Positions 1 through 7,400 of a stretch of DNA of 14,220 bases are shown one piece after another; positions within the stretch are counted from its first letter, which is position 1; every line of letters starts with the position of its first letter. Origin of the DNA: CAKUFA01 sp963618735 (GTDB lineage Bacteria > Bacillota > Clostridia > Christensenellales > Aristaeellaceae); contig CAVEUM010000035.1 of NCBI GenBank assembly GCA_963618735.1, forward strand, positions 1 to 14,220, in the 5' to 3' direction. Made by a program: the position numbers and the translations under genes. The notes beneath the pieces were generated by a model. It ran no database searches. It was not told the origin of the DNA and saw only the letters and a list, made by a program, of their open reading frames with translations.

Positions 1-2
1 CC

Positions 3-545
3 TTCCGCTACTTCAACGAAAAGACCAACCATTGGGAAGTTGAGGGCGGTGACTACCAGATTCACATTGCCGCCAGCGCGGAGGACATCCGCTTGACGGG
101 AACCCTCCATGTGCAGGGCACGAACGCGCCTGACCCCTACGCGGGCAAGGAGCTGCCCTCCTACCGCAGCGGCAAGATTGCGAACGTGTCCGACGCAGAG
201 TTCGAGCAGCTGCTGGGTCACAAGCCGCCCCAGAAGATGTGGGATCGCAAGGCACCCCTTGGCATGAACGACACTGTCCGCCAAATGGTCTACGCGAAGA
301 ATCCCATCTGCCGCGCGGTGGCCAGGTATCTGGGCAAGCAGGTGGATAAGTCCGTGGTCAACGGCAAGCCTGATTTGAACATGCTCTTCATCTACAACAT
401 TCCCTTCCGCGGCATGGCGAAGATGATGAACGGCATGGTCAGCATGAAGATGGCACGGAGCATCATGACCATCGCCAACGGCCATTTCTTCAAGGGTGTC
501 GGCGGACTGATTCATGGCTTCTTCCATCGGCCGAAACTGAAATAA
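3..545 (+). CDS. Beta-glucosidase-type glycoside hydrolase family 3, C-terminal part (partial)
   Basis: The open frame runs in from the left edge, so only about the last 180 residues are visible. They begin inside a fibronectin III-like domain typical of GH3 enzymes (GDYQIHIAASAEDIRL, with the next strand TGTLHV). After it comes a C-terminal extension with NIPFRGMAKMMNGMVSM and NGHFFKG, which I recognise from Bacillota GH3 beta-glucosidases. Family members hydrolyse terminal beta-linked sugars from oligosaccharides; the catalytic Asp and Glu lie upstream of the window. No signal peptide or anchor can be judged. The TAA stop is followed 16 nt later by the GtrA-like gene, so the two are probably co-transcribed. 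The GH3 assignment is good, but the exact substrate cannot be told from this tail. The TTG at 93 is internal and not the start. Confidence 0.85.
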   Translation, partial: FRYFNEKTNHWEVEGGDYQIHIAASAEDIRLTGTLHVQGTNAPDPYAGKELPSYRSGKIANVSDAEFEQLLGHKPPQKMWDRKAPLGMNDTVRQMVYAKNPICRAVARYLGKQVDKSVVNGKPDLNMLFIYNIPFRGMAKMMNGMVSMKMARSIMTIANGHFFKGVGGLIHGFFHRPKLK

Positions 546-561
546 GGAGAGGAATCGACCT

Positions 562-1119
562 ATGACATTTTGGAAAAACTTCACGGCGAAGCATCCCAAG
601 CTCGCCCAGTGGATCCGCGAGGGCGGCCTGTTCGTTATCGTCTCCAACGCCATTACGGTGCTGAAATATTTCATGCTGCAGTTCCTGCCCAACCTTTTCC
701 AGGGCTTGCCCCTCATCGATTTCGGCTGGCCGGGCATTGACATGACCCTCTTTGGCGAAACCTTCAAGTGGAACATTTTCGGCTACGACGTTGCACACGG
801 CGGTCTGCCGTACCTGTGCGCCTACATGGTGGCCATGATCGTCGGCGAGTGCATGAACTTCCCCATCCAGAAGTTCTGGGTGTTCCGCAGCAAGGGCAAC
901 ACGGGCAAGCAAATCGCCTGGTATGTGCTGGCCTTCTGCATCATCACCTGCATTGTGAACTCCATCAACTGCATCTGGGTGGCCGTTGCCGGCAAGTTCG
1001 TGCCCGACTGGGTGTACAACATCGGCACCACCGTCCTCAACGGCGGCGTGTCCATGGTGATCTTCTTCTTCGTGAACAAGATCATTTTCCCCAGCAAGGC
1101 GGAAGAAGAAAAAGCGTAA
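562..1119 (+). CDS. GtrA-like family membrane protein
   Basis: A 185-residue integral membrane protein with four predicted membrane segments at about residues 22-46, 83-103, 118-143 and 153-175. The segment NFPIQKFWVFRSK after the second helix is the signature stretch of GtrA-like proteins (compare N-x-x-x-N/K-x-x-W-V-F-R). Family members are thought to move lipid-linked sugars across the membrane or to assist glycosyltransferases during surface glycan modification; the substrate here is unknown. Between helices 1 and 2 there is a longer loop than the minimal family pattern (roughly residues 47-80). The ATG is preceded by a strong AAGGAGAGG ribosome site at 544-552. The gene sits 16 nt behind the GH3 gene and is followed by a terminator hairpin, so it is the last gene of that operon. 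The family call is firm; the biological role is inferred. Confidence 0.85.
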   Translation: MTFWKNFTAKHPKLAQWIREGGLFVIVSNAITVLKYFMLQFLPNLFQGLPLIDFGWPGIDMTLFGETFKWNIFGYDVAHGGLPYLCAYMVAMIVGECMNFPIQKFWVFRSKGNTGKQIAWYVLAFCIITCIVNSINCIWVAVAGKFVPDWVYNIGTTVLNGGVSMVIFFFVNKIIFPSKAEEEKA

Positions 1120-1130
1120 AAATCGGATAA

Positions 1131-1175
1131 AAAGAAGCGGCTGTTGCAAATGCGTGTTTGCAATGGCCGCTTTTG
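1131..1175 (+). terminator. Rho-independent terminator of the GH3-gtrA operon
   Basis: An imperfect 16-bp stem starts 11 nt after the GtrA stop. AAGCGGC (1135-1141) pairs with GCCGCTT (1166-1172), then two G-T pairs, then TTGCAAA (1144-1150) with TTTGCAA (1157-1163) around a 6-nt loop. A TTTT run begins at 1171 and is followed by a further T-rich stretch. Confidence 0.8.
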
Positions 1176-1247
1176 CTTTGCGTCTTTGGGGGAGTGAAGA
1201 AAATTTGTAAAGCAAATATGACTCGACATTGAATGTGTCCATCACCC

Positions 1248-1295
1248 AAAAAAACCGACCTTGCCCCGTTTGCAATCCGGAGCAAGGTCGGCTTT
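1248..1295 (-). terminator. Terminator of the minus-strand two-gene operon (probably bidirectional)
   Basis: CCGACCTTGC (1255-1264) and GCAAGGTCGG (1282-1291) form a perfect 10-bp stem, extended by CCG/CGG inside after one mismatch. Read on the minus strand it is followed by a run of seven T (plus-strand A-run 1248-1254), which fits termination of the genes at 1344-2293. On the plus strand CTTTT follows the stem, so it may also back up the terminator at 1131-1175. Confidence 0.85.
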
Positions 1296-1343
1296 TAAGA
1301 GCATCCAATAATACTGTTTTTTAAGGGGAATTCTTTTTGTACT

Positions 1344-1832
1344 TTACCGTACCTCACTGCTGACGGTCAATCCATCGGCATTTTCATTCAGCGTCGCCTG
1401 CAATTCCTTCAGACGGTTGATGCGGCCTTGCACGCGATGTCCGGTGAGAGCATGGGAGCGGTAACGATCAAACAGGGCGCGCACGCCCATGGTTACGGGG
1501 AGCGCTGCCCAGAAGCCTGCCGCGGTGGCCACGGCGCCGCCTACACCCATGGCAACGCCGCTCTTGACCATGCGGTACGCGCCGTCTTTCACGCCGCTTT
1601 TGCCGCTCTTGCGGCCAAGAATCACTTTGCTGCCTTCGGTGGCGGCAATCATCACAAAGGGCAAGGCGGTGCAGGCGGAAGAGGTCAGTTCGGTGAGCAC
1701 ATCCGTTTCTTCCAATAAACCTACATCGACGGCTAACTCATCCACATAGGTCAGCCCCACGGCCAGCGAGTCTACGACCGTGTCGTGCTGACGCTTTTTG
1801 TATTCGGCTACGATTTCTTCATAAGTCTTCAT
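1344..1832 (-). CDS. Hypothetical glycine-rich protein with membrane-like segments
   Basis: I do not recognise this 162-residue protein. It has a charged N-terminus (MKTYEEIVAEYKKRQ), a mildly hydrophobic stretch around residues 47-65, a basic linker (GRKSGKSGVKDGAYR), then a Gly/Ala-rich stretch around 92-120 (VAMGVGGAVATAAGFWAALP) that could insert into the membrane. The C-terminus is amphipathic (GRINRLKELQATLNE). No catalytic motif is visible. The ATG at 1832 is chosen because AAGGAG (1845-1840) sits 7 nt upstream; longer in-frame extensions run into the upstream gene. It starts 14 nt after the stop of the coiled-coil gene, and its ribosome site directly follows that stop, so the two are surely co-transcribed and probably act together at the membrane. 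An EcsC-like or gly-zipper membrane protein is possible but not shown. Confidence 0.75.
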   Translation of the reverse strand: MKTYEEIVAEYKKRQHDTVVDSLAVGLTYVDELAVDVGLLEETDVLTELTSSACTALPFVMIAATEGSKVILGRKSGKSGVKDGAYRMVKSGVAMGVGGAVATAAGFWAALPVTMGVRALFDRYRSHALTGHRVQGRINRLKELQATLNENADGLTVSSEVR

Positions 1833-1846
1833 GGAAAAGCTCCTTA

Positions 1847-2293
1847 TTACTTGAAGAGATTCAGAATGGTGACCAACACCCATGACCCTGCAATAATGGA
1901 TACAAGAATAGTCAACTGGGTGATCAGATTCTGCTGCTTCTTGCTCTGCTCTTTCTCCTTGGAAGGCTTGGCGTTCAGCTTCGCCTCCATGGCGGAAAGA
2001 CGACGGTTGATGTCGTCCAGGCGGCGATCTATGTCCCGCTGAGTTTCCAACAGGGTGGTCTCCTGCGCTTCCTGCTCGCTTTGCAGGCGCTGTGCTGTTT
2101 GATCCTGCTCGGTGCGGAGAAGCTCAACCTCCTTGCGCAATCGGCCCTGATCGTCGCACAGTCCCTCGGCAACCAGCGTCATTTCTGATGTGAACTCCTC
2201 AATCAGCTGCTCCGTGCTGTCGCCCTTCACGACCTTCAGGGCACTATTCCATAACTGGCGCGGGCGGCTCGGAGTCTTCTGCTCTTCTGACAC
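1847..2293 (-). CDS. Hypothetical tail-anchored coiled-coil protein
   Basis: A 148-residue protein I cannot place in a named family. A short basic N-terminus is followed by a long Glu/Gln/Arg-rich helical region (about residues 27-118) with heptad-like spacing, for example DIDRRLDDINRRLSAMEAKL. A basic linker (KPSKEKEQSKKQQ) precedes one C-terminal hydrophobic segment, about 123-146 (LTILVSIIAGSWVLVTIL). This is the layout of a cytoplasmic coiled coil fixed to the membrane by its tail, as in XhlA- or DUF1640-like proteins, but similarity to either is only architectural. The start is taken as GTG at 2293, with AAAGGAGGG (2310-2302) 8-9 nt upstream; the in-frame ATG upstream overlaps that ribosome site and would leave no site of its own. 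It is the first gene of a two-gene operon with its own promoter. Confidence 0.75.
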   Translation of the reverse strand: MSEEQKTPSRPRQLWNSALKVVKGDSTEQLIEEFTSEMTLVAEGLCDDQGRLRKEVELLRTEQDQTAQRLQSEQEAQETTLLETQRDIDRRLDDINRRLSAMEAKLNAKPSKEKEQSKKQQNLITQLTILVSIIAGSWVLVTILNLFK

Positions 2294-2315
2294 GTGGTCA
2301 TCCCTCCTTTGAATC

Positions 2316-2345
2316 ATTATATCACAAAATGCGGCGACTTGCACA
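2316..2345 (-). promoter_or_regulatory. Promoter of the coiled-coil/glycine-rich gene pair
   Basis: On the minus strand TGATATAAT gives a perfect TATAAT -10 (plus-strand 2316-2321) with an extended TG motif. The -35 region is poor (about 3 of 6 matches at 17-18 nt), as is common with extended -10 promoters. The expected start lies close to 2309, at the edge of the ribosome site, so the leader would be almost absent; transcription could begin slightly further upstream. Confidence 0.55.
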
Positions 2346-2412
2346 CCGCATGTACCAAAGCACTGCATCTGTGGTGCACAGGACTCAAAATCATAACGTT
2401 CGGGAGACGAGA

Positions 2413-2466
2413 TTTCTTCCCATCAAGCATCCTGACACTTGATGGCATGGCAGATGCGGGAAGAAA
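2413..2466. repeat. Nested inverted repeat between divergent promoters
   Basis: TTTCTTCCC (2413-2421) is a perfect inverted repeat of GGGAAGAAA (2458-2466). Inside it, CATCAAG (2421-2427) mirrors CTTGATG (2438-2444), while GCATC (2427-2431) mirrors GATGC (2453-2457); the two inner pairings exclude each other. No T-run follows on either strand and it lies upstream of the predicted purR start, so it is not an obvious terminator or leader. Function unknown. Confidence 0.6.
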
Positions 2467-2487
2467 GAAGCCAAATAGCCCATGGAA

Positions 2488-2500
2488 AAAACCGAACAAT
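2488..2500 (+). promoter_or_regulatory. PurBox (PurR operator)
   Basis: AAAACCGAACAAT matches the published PurBox consensus AWWWCCGAACWWT at all 13 positions. It lies just upstream of the purR -35 region, centred about 57 nt before the predicted start. A weak inverted partner (ATCATTCGAGAAA, 2520-2532; 8 of 13) follows after 19 nt, near the 16-17 nt spacing known for paired Bacillus boxes. This suggests PurR controls its own gene. Confidence 0.75.
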
Positions 2501-2514
2501 TTTTTCAAAAAGCC

Positions 2515-2544
2515 CTTTCATCATTCGAGAAAATGTGTTATAAT
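2515..2544 (+). promoter_or_regulatory. purR promoter
   Basis: TGTTATAAT provides a perfect -10 (TATAAT 2539-2544) with an extended TG at 2536-2537. The -35 match is weak (CTTTCA at 18 nt, 3 of 6). The predicted start near 2551 leaves a leader of about 30 nt ending in the ribosome site GGAGGAG (2565-2571). Confidence 0.7.
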
Positions 2545-2580
2545 GCGCCTGTTAGCATTTTTTTGGAGGAGTAGACCGCC

Positions 2581-3411
2581 GTGGAAAAGATTCGCCGCAA
2601 TGAGCGCATGAGCGCCATGATGAAGATTCTTGCTGATACACCGAACCACATCTTTACGCTTTCTTATTTCTGCGAGATGTTCGGTGCTGCCAAATCGACC
2701 ATGTCTGAGGATATTGACATCCTGCGAGATGTGGTGAAGACCTTCGGCCTGGGCGAATTGGAAACCGTGACGGGCGCGGCAGGCGGCGTCCGCTATCGTA
2801 CGAAGGTGACAAAGAAGAACGCCATCGAGTACGTGCAGTCCCTGTGCGATGATTTGAGCGGCAAAGAGCGTGTGCTTCCCGGCGGATTCCTGTATTATTC
2901 GGACATCCTTTCCAACCCGGAGACTGTCCGCCGCATGGGCGCCATTCTGGCCACGGCCTATTACCATGAAGCACCGGATTTCGTGCTGACCATGGAAACC
3001 AAGGGAATTCCCGTGGCACTGGCAACGGCCAACGCCCTGGGCGTGCCGCTGGTGATTGCCCGCCATTCCTCCCGTGTGTATGAGGGCAGCGCGGTGAACA
3101 TCAACTACGTGTCCGGCTCCTCCCACTCCATTGAGACCATGAGCCTGAGCCGCCGCGCGGTGCAGGAAGGCCAGAAGGCACTGATTGTGGATGACTTCCT
3201 CAAGGGCGGCGGAACGGCCAAGGGCATGGTGGATTTGATGCATGAATTCAACGTCACCGTGGTAGGCATGGCCTTTGTTATGGAAACGATTGCTCCTGAG
3301 AAGAAGCGCGTCAGCGGCGAAAAGGCGCTGATGACCCTGGAAATTACCCCTGAAGAGGATGGCAATGCAGTGATTCGTCCTGCCGCATGGCTGGCAGAAG
3401 AGCTGGACTGA
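2581..3411 (+). CDS. purR: Pur operon repressor PurR (Bacillus type)
   Basis: A 276-residue transcription factor, close to the roughly 285 residues of Bacillus subtilis PurR. The N-terminal winged helix (about residues 1-74, starting EKIRRNERM and including FGAAKSTMSEDIDIL) binds DNA. The C-terminal phosphoribosyltransferase-fold domain carries the PRPP-binding loop LIVDDFLKGGGT (201-212), and SHSIETMSLSRRAV is also typical. In this family high PRPP relieves repression of purine synthesis and transport genes; in lactococci the same protein activates. The start is GTG with GGAGGAG 9 nt upstream; the next in-frame ATG (residue 10) has no comparable site and would remove conserved residues. The PurBox upstream points to autoregulation. 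The gene stands apart from the ACT-pth-mfd genes behind it, separated by a hairpin at 3435-3463. The call is very secure. Confidence 0.96.
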   Translation: MEKIRRNERMSAMMKILADTPNHIFTLSYFCEMFGAAKSTMSEDIDILRDVVKTFGLGELETVTGAAGGVRYRTKVTKKNAIEYVQSLCDDLSGKERVLPGGFLYYSDILSNPETVRRMGAILATAYYHEAPDFVLTMETKGIPVALATANALGVPLVIARHSSRVYEGSAVNINYVSGSSHSIETMSLSRRAVQEGQKALIVDDFLKGGGTAKGMVDLMHEFNVTVVGMAFVMETIAPEKKRVSGEKALMTLEITPEEDGNAVIRPAAWLAEELD

Positions 3412-3432
3412 AAAAGCGAAAGCAAATAAGAT

Positions 3433-3468
3433 TGCGCGAGAGGGGCTTCGGCTTCCTCTCGCGATTTC
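3433..3468 (+). terminator. Hairpin after purR, probable terminator or attenuating element
   Basis: CGCGAGAGG (3435-3443) pairs perfectly with CCTCTCGCG (3455-3463). The top of the stem closes with GGC/GCT around a stable TTCG tetraloop and one bulged base. The T tract behind it is short (ATTT, then TTTT at 3474-3477), so termination may be partial and let some transcripts continue into the ACT gene, which has no clear promoter of its own. Confidence 0.6.
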
Positions 3469-3497
3469 GGATGTTTTGGAATAAGTGAGGGAGACAC

Positions 3498-3866
3498 ATG
3501 ACCCTGAAGAAAATTCCTTGTGCCCTGTCTGTGTGTCAGGTGGAAGATTATTCCATGACGAAACTGGATGCACCTTTCTGCTTCGTTGGCAAAACGGATG
3601 AAGAGAAATCGCTCGTCTGCATGACGGAGGATGTCCCCGCCAATACCATTCAGCGGGACGACGGCTGGCGTGCCTTCCGCATCGAGGGAGTGCTGGATTT
3701 TTCCCTCATTGGCATTCTGGCAAAAATTGCTGCGGTGCTGGCAGAAGCGAAGGTGGGGATTTTCGCTGTTTCTACCTATAACACCGATTATGTGTTGACG
3801 AAGAAGGAACAATATGATCGAGCTGTGGAAGCGCTTGAAAGCGCGGGCTACATCATCACGGACTGA
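3498..3866 (+). CDS. ACT domain-containing protein
   Basis: A 122-residue protein. Residues about 56-120 form an ACT-like domain of the CASTOR/ACT_7 type (FRIEGVLDFSLIGILAKIA, then GIFAVSTYNTDYVLTKKE and a final helix). The first half (about 1-50) looks like the companion ACT-like half that these small stand-alone proteins carry. ACT domains bind small ligands, usually amino acids, and regulate partners; the ligand and partner are unknown here. GAGGGAG (3487-3493) precedes the ATG. The stop codon lies inside the ribosome site of pth, with only 10 nt between stop and next start, so this protein is translationally tied to peptidyl-tRNA hydrolase. Family call good, function open. Confidence 0.85.
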   Translation: MTLKKIPCALSVCQVEDYSMTKLDAPFCFVGKTDEEKSLVCMTEDVPANTIQRDDGWRAFRIEGVLDFSLIGILAKIAAVLAEAKVGIFAVSTYNTDYVLTKKEQYDRAVEALESAGYIITD

Positions 3867-3876
3867 GGAGAAGAGC

Positions 3877-4449
3877 ATGGAAACGTTGATCGTTGTGGGT
3901 TTGGGCAATCCGGGGAGCCAGTATGCCCATACAAGGCACAATGTGGGCTTTGAAGTGACAGATTTGCTGTGCAAGCGCTGGAATGTCCGCCTGGAGAAAA
4001 AGAAGCTTGGCGGCATGCTGACGGAAACCAATTATGCAGGGAAGCGGGTGGTGATCTGCCAGCCCCAGACGTTTATGAACCTGTCCGGCGAATGCGTGAT
4101 TCAGCTGCTGAACTGGTACAAGGTGCCGCTGGATCACCTGCTGGTGGTGTATGATGATATTGATTTGCCTGTTGCCCAGCTTCGCATGCGCAAGAGCGGC
4201 AGTGCAGGCACCCATAATGGCATGCGCTCCATTATCGCCAACGTGCCGGGGCAGGATTTTCCGCGTATCCGTGTGGGCGTAGGCGCACCCGCCCAGGGCT
4301 GGGATCTGGTGCACTGGGTTATGGGACGGTGCCAGACACGGGAAGAGCAATCTGCTATGGATGAAGCCTTCCAGCGTGCCGCCGAGTGCGTGGAAACCTG
4401 GATTGAAAGCGGCACAGAGGCCGCCATGTGCAAGTTTAATCGGAAGTAA
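3877..4449 (+). CDS. pth: Peptidyl-tRNA hydrolase
   Basis: Pth cleaves the ester bond of peptidyl-tRNAs dropped from the ribosome and recycles the tRNA in the cytoplasm. The 190-residue length is standard. Family residues are all present: N11 in GLGNPG, catalytic H21 in HTRHNVGF, N68 in FMNLSG, D94 in VYDDIDLP and N114 in GTHNGMRSI. The ATG at 3877 is chosen because it begins exactly at the family N-terminus (METLIVVGLGNPG) with GAGGAG 6 nt upstream; the longer frame starting at 3814 overlaps the ACT gene and adds unrelated residues. The stop is followed after 17 nt by mfd; a pth-mfd order is also found in Bacillus (spoVC-mfd), supporting a conserved operon. Confidence 0.97.
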   Translation: METLIVVGLGNPGSQYAHTRHNVGFEVTDLLCKRWNVRLEKKKLGGMLTETNYAGKRVVICQPQTFMNLSGECVIQLLNWYKVPLDHLLVVYDDIDLPVAQLRMRKSGSAGTHNGMRSIIANVPGQDFPRIRVGVGAPAQGWDLVHWVMGRCQTREEQSAMDEAFQRAAECVETWIESGTEAAMCKFNRK

Positions 4450-4466
4450 GATCGGGAGTATGGGTT

Positions 4467-7400
4467 ATGATCCAAGCATTATTGAGCACTGCGCAGACGG
4501 AAAGCATGCGCAGGCTTTTTCAGGATATGGAGGAGCACGTTCCCGTCGCATTAACGGGCATGACAGAGCTGCAGGGCGTGCTCATGGCGGCCAAGGCGGC
4601 TGACCATGTGGGCAAACGCGTCCTGCTGGTGGAGGCCAACGACCTGAAAGCAGGTAAAACGGCAGAAGACGCCCAGCAGCTGTTGGGTCAGCGGGCGGCG
4701 TATCTTCCCGGGGGCGAAATCGACCTGACCCGTGGTGCCAGCAGCCATGAAAGTGCATGGCGTCGGCTGGAAACCCTGCATCGTGTATCCAGCGGCGAGG
4801 TGAAATTGCTGGTCACCTCCATGGATGCGCTGATGCAGCACATGGGCAGCCCTGAAGCCTTCCGCATGGCTATCCTGAAGCTGGCTCCGGGGGATCGAAT
4901 TCAGCCGGTGGAGCTGATGAACCGCCTGACGGCCATGGGCTACGAGCGGGTGGAAATGGTGGAAGGCAAAGGCCAGTGTGCCATGCGCGGTGCCATTATC
5001 GACTGCTATCCGCCTGCGGCCAATGCAGGCTATCGTCTGGAATTTTTTGATGATGAGGTGGACAGTGTCCGCACCTTTGATTGCATCAGCCAGCGCAGCC
5101 AGGAAAAAGTCAAGCAGGCGGTGATTTCTCCCGCAGGGGAAATTCTGTTGAATAAGGAAGAAAGTGCGGCGGCCGCCGAGCGGATGCGCCGCGCACTGCA
5201 GGGGCGTGAAACAGAGGCGCTCCCTGAGACGGAGCTATTTGCGGATCTTCCGCCCCTGCCGGATGATGATGACGAGCTTGCAGGAATCTTCGATGCCAAG
5301 GTAGCACCCAAAGCACGAAAGAAAGCCCAGGATGCGGCACGTCAGCAGGAGATTGAGCGGCGCACGTCTCTGCTGATGCAGGATGCGGATCTGTTGGAAT
5401 CCGGCATGCCATTCCGCCGCATTCGTGCCTGGCTGACCGTGCTGACCGATCACTGCTATACCCTGCTGGATTGGTACGATGCGGACATGGTGTTTCTCTG
5501 GCAGCCTGATCAGCTGCGTGACCGTGCCAAGGAGCGCATGAGCGGCTTTGGGGAAGATCTGCACAGTGCCATGGAGCGCGGCGAGGCGGTGCAGGAGCAG
5601 GAAAATCTGCTTATGGACTGGGAAGAACTTCTGCCCATTCTCAGCAGGCGGTCATTGATCTCCATGACGGAGTTCCTGCGCGGCATGGGCGGCGTGGAAA
5701 CAAAAGATGTGATTGACCTTGGCAGCCGCGGCATTGCCAGCTATCAGGGACAGATGAAGAATCTGGCGGCAGACTGCGAAAAATGGCGCAGGGAAGGCAA
5801 TTGTGTTCTGCTCCTTTCCGGCGGCGTGGCCAGAGGCAAACGCTTGACCCAGGCACTGGCGGAACTTAGCACGCCCGCCACCTTCATGGAAGAGTGCCAT
5901 AACCTGATCATCGGGGAAACGCTGGTGCTTCCCATGACGCTGAGCCACGGCTTTGTTTGGCCGGAAGCAGGGCTGGTGCTCATCGCCGATACGGACATCT
6001 ACGGTGCGGGCTACCGAAAGGCCAAGTCCCGCAGAAATGCCGGTGAAAAGATCGCTGCCTTCACGGATCTGAAGGTGGGCGATTACGTGGTGCACGAGGA
6101 TCACGGCGTAGGCATCTACCAGGGCACGGTGAGGCTGCAGAGCGAGGGCACCTTCCGTGACTATCTGCTGATCCAGTATCAGGGCAATGACAAACTCTAT
6201 GTGCCCGTGGAGCAGCTGGAGCGCGTGCAGCGGTACATCGGCAATCCCAACCAGCCGCCCAAGCTGAATAACCTTGGCGGCGGCGAGTGGCAGAAGCAAA
6301 AGAGCAAGGTCAAGGAAGGCCTGAAGAAGCTGGCCTTTGACCTGGTGAAGCTTTATGCCCAGCGGAGTCAGCATAAGGGATATGCCTTCAGTCCCGATAC
6401 GCCCTGGCAGCGTGAGTTTGAGGATCAGTTCCCCTACGAATTGACCCCTGACCAGGAACAGAGCGTGAAGGAAATCACCAGGGACATGGAGTCTGACCGA
6501 AACATGGATCGCCTGCTGTGCGGTGATGTGGGCTATGGCAAAACCGAGGTTAGCCTCCGCGCAGCCTTCAAGGCAGTGATGGACGGCAAGCAGGTGGCGA
6601 TTCTGGCGCCAACCACCATTCTGGCACAGCAGCACTACAACACGGTGGTGAAGCGTTTCCATGGTTTCCCTGTAACGGCGGATGTTATCAGCCGCTTCCG
6701 CAGCACGAAGGAGCAGAAGGATGTTCTGACCCGACTGAAGGACGGGCAGATTGACATTGTGGTGGGTACCCATCGACTGCTGGCAAAGGACGTGGAGTTC
6801 AAGAACCTTGGCCTGCTCATTGTGGACGAAGAGCAGCGCTTCGGCGTGGCGCACAAGGAAGTCATCAAGAATATGAAGTCCCAGGTAGACGTGCTGACGC
6901 TGTCCGCAACGCCTATCCCGAGAACGCTGCATATGTCGATGGTGGGCATTCGCGATATGTCCGTATTGCAGACGCCGCCGGAAGAGCGTCTTCCCGTGCA
7001 GACCCACGTGGTAGATTATTCGGACGCGGTGATTCGTGATGCGATTCTGCGGGAATTGTCCCGTGGAGGTCAGGTATATTTCCTCTATAACCGAGTGAAT
7101 TCCATCGAGCAGTTCTATGCACGGCTGCGAGCCCTGGTACCTGAGGCCAGAATTGGCGTGGCGCACGGTCAAATGAAGGAGCACGGTCTGGAAGATGTGA
7201 TGATGGACTTCTATGCCGGCAGCTATGATGTGCTGCTGTGCACCACCATTATCGAAAGCGGATTGGACGTGCCGACGGCGAATACGCTGATTGTTTTCGA
7301 TGCGGATCGCTTTGGCCTGAGCCAGCTGTATCAGCTCCGCGGCCGCGTGGGACGGAGCAACCGTCAGGCTTACGCCTACTTCACGGTTCGTCCCGATAAG

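Noticed and set aside
490..1308. A 272-codon minus-strand frame opposite the GtrA gene
   Set aside because: It crosses both terminators and is antisense to a four-helix membrane protein with a clear family signature.
2521..3573. A 350-codon minus-strand frame opposite purR
   Set aside because: It is antisense to purR, has a His-rich shadow composition and no family resemblance. It also runs through the hairpin at 3435-3463 and the purR promoter.
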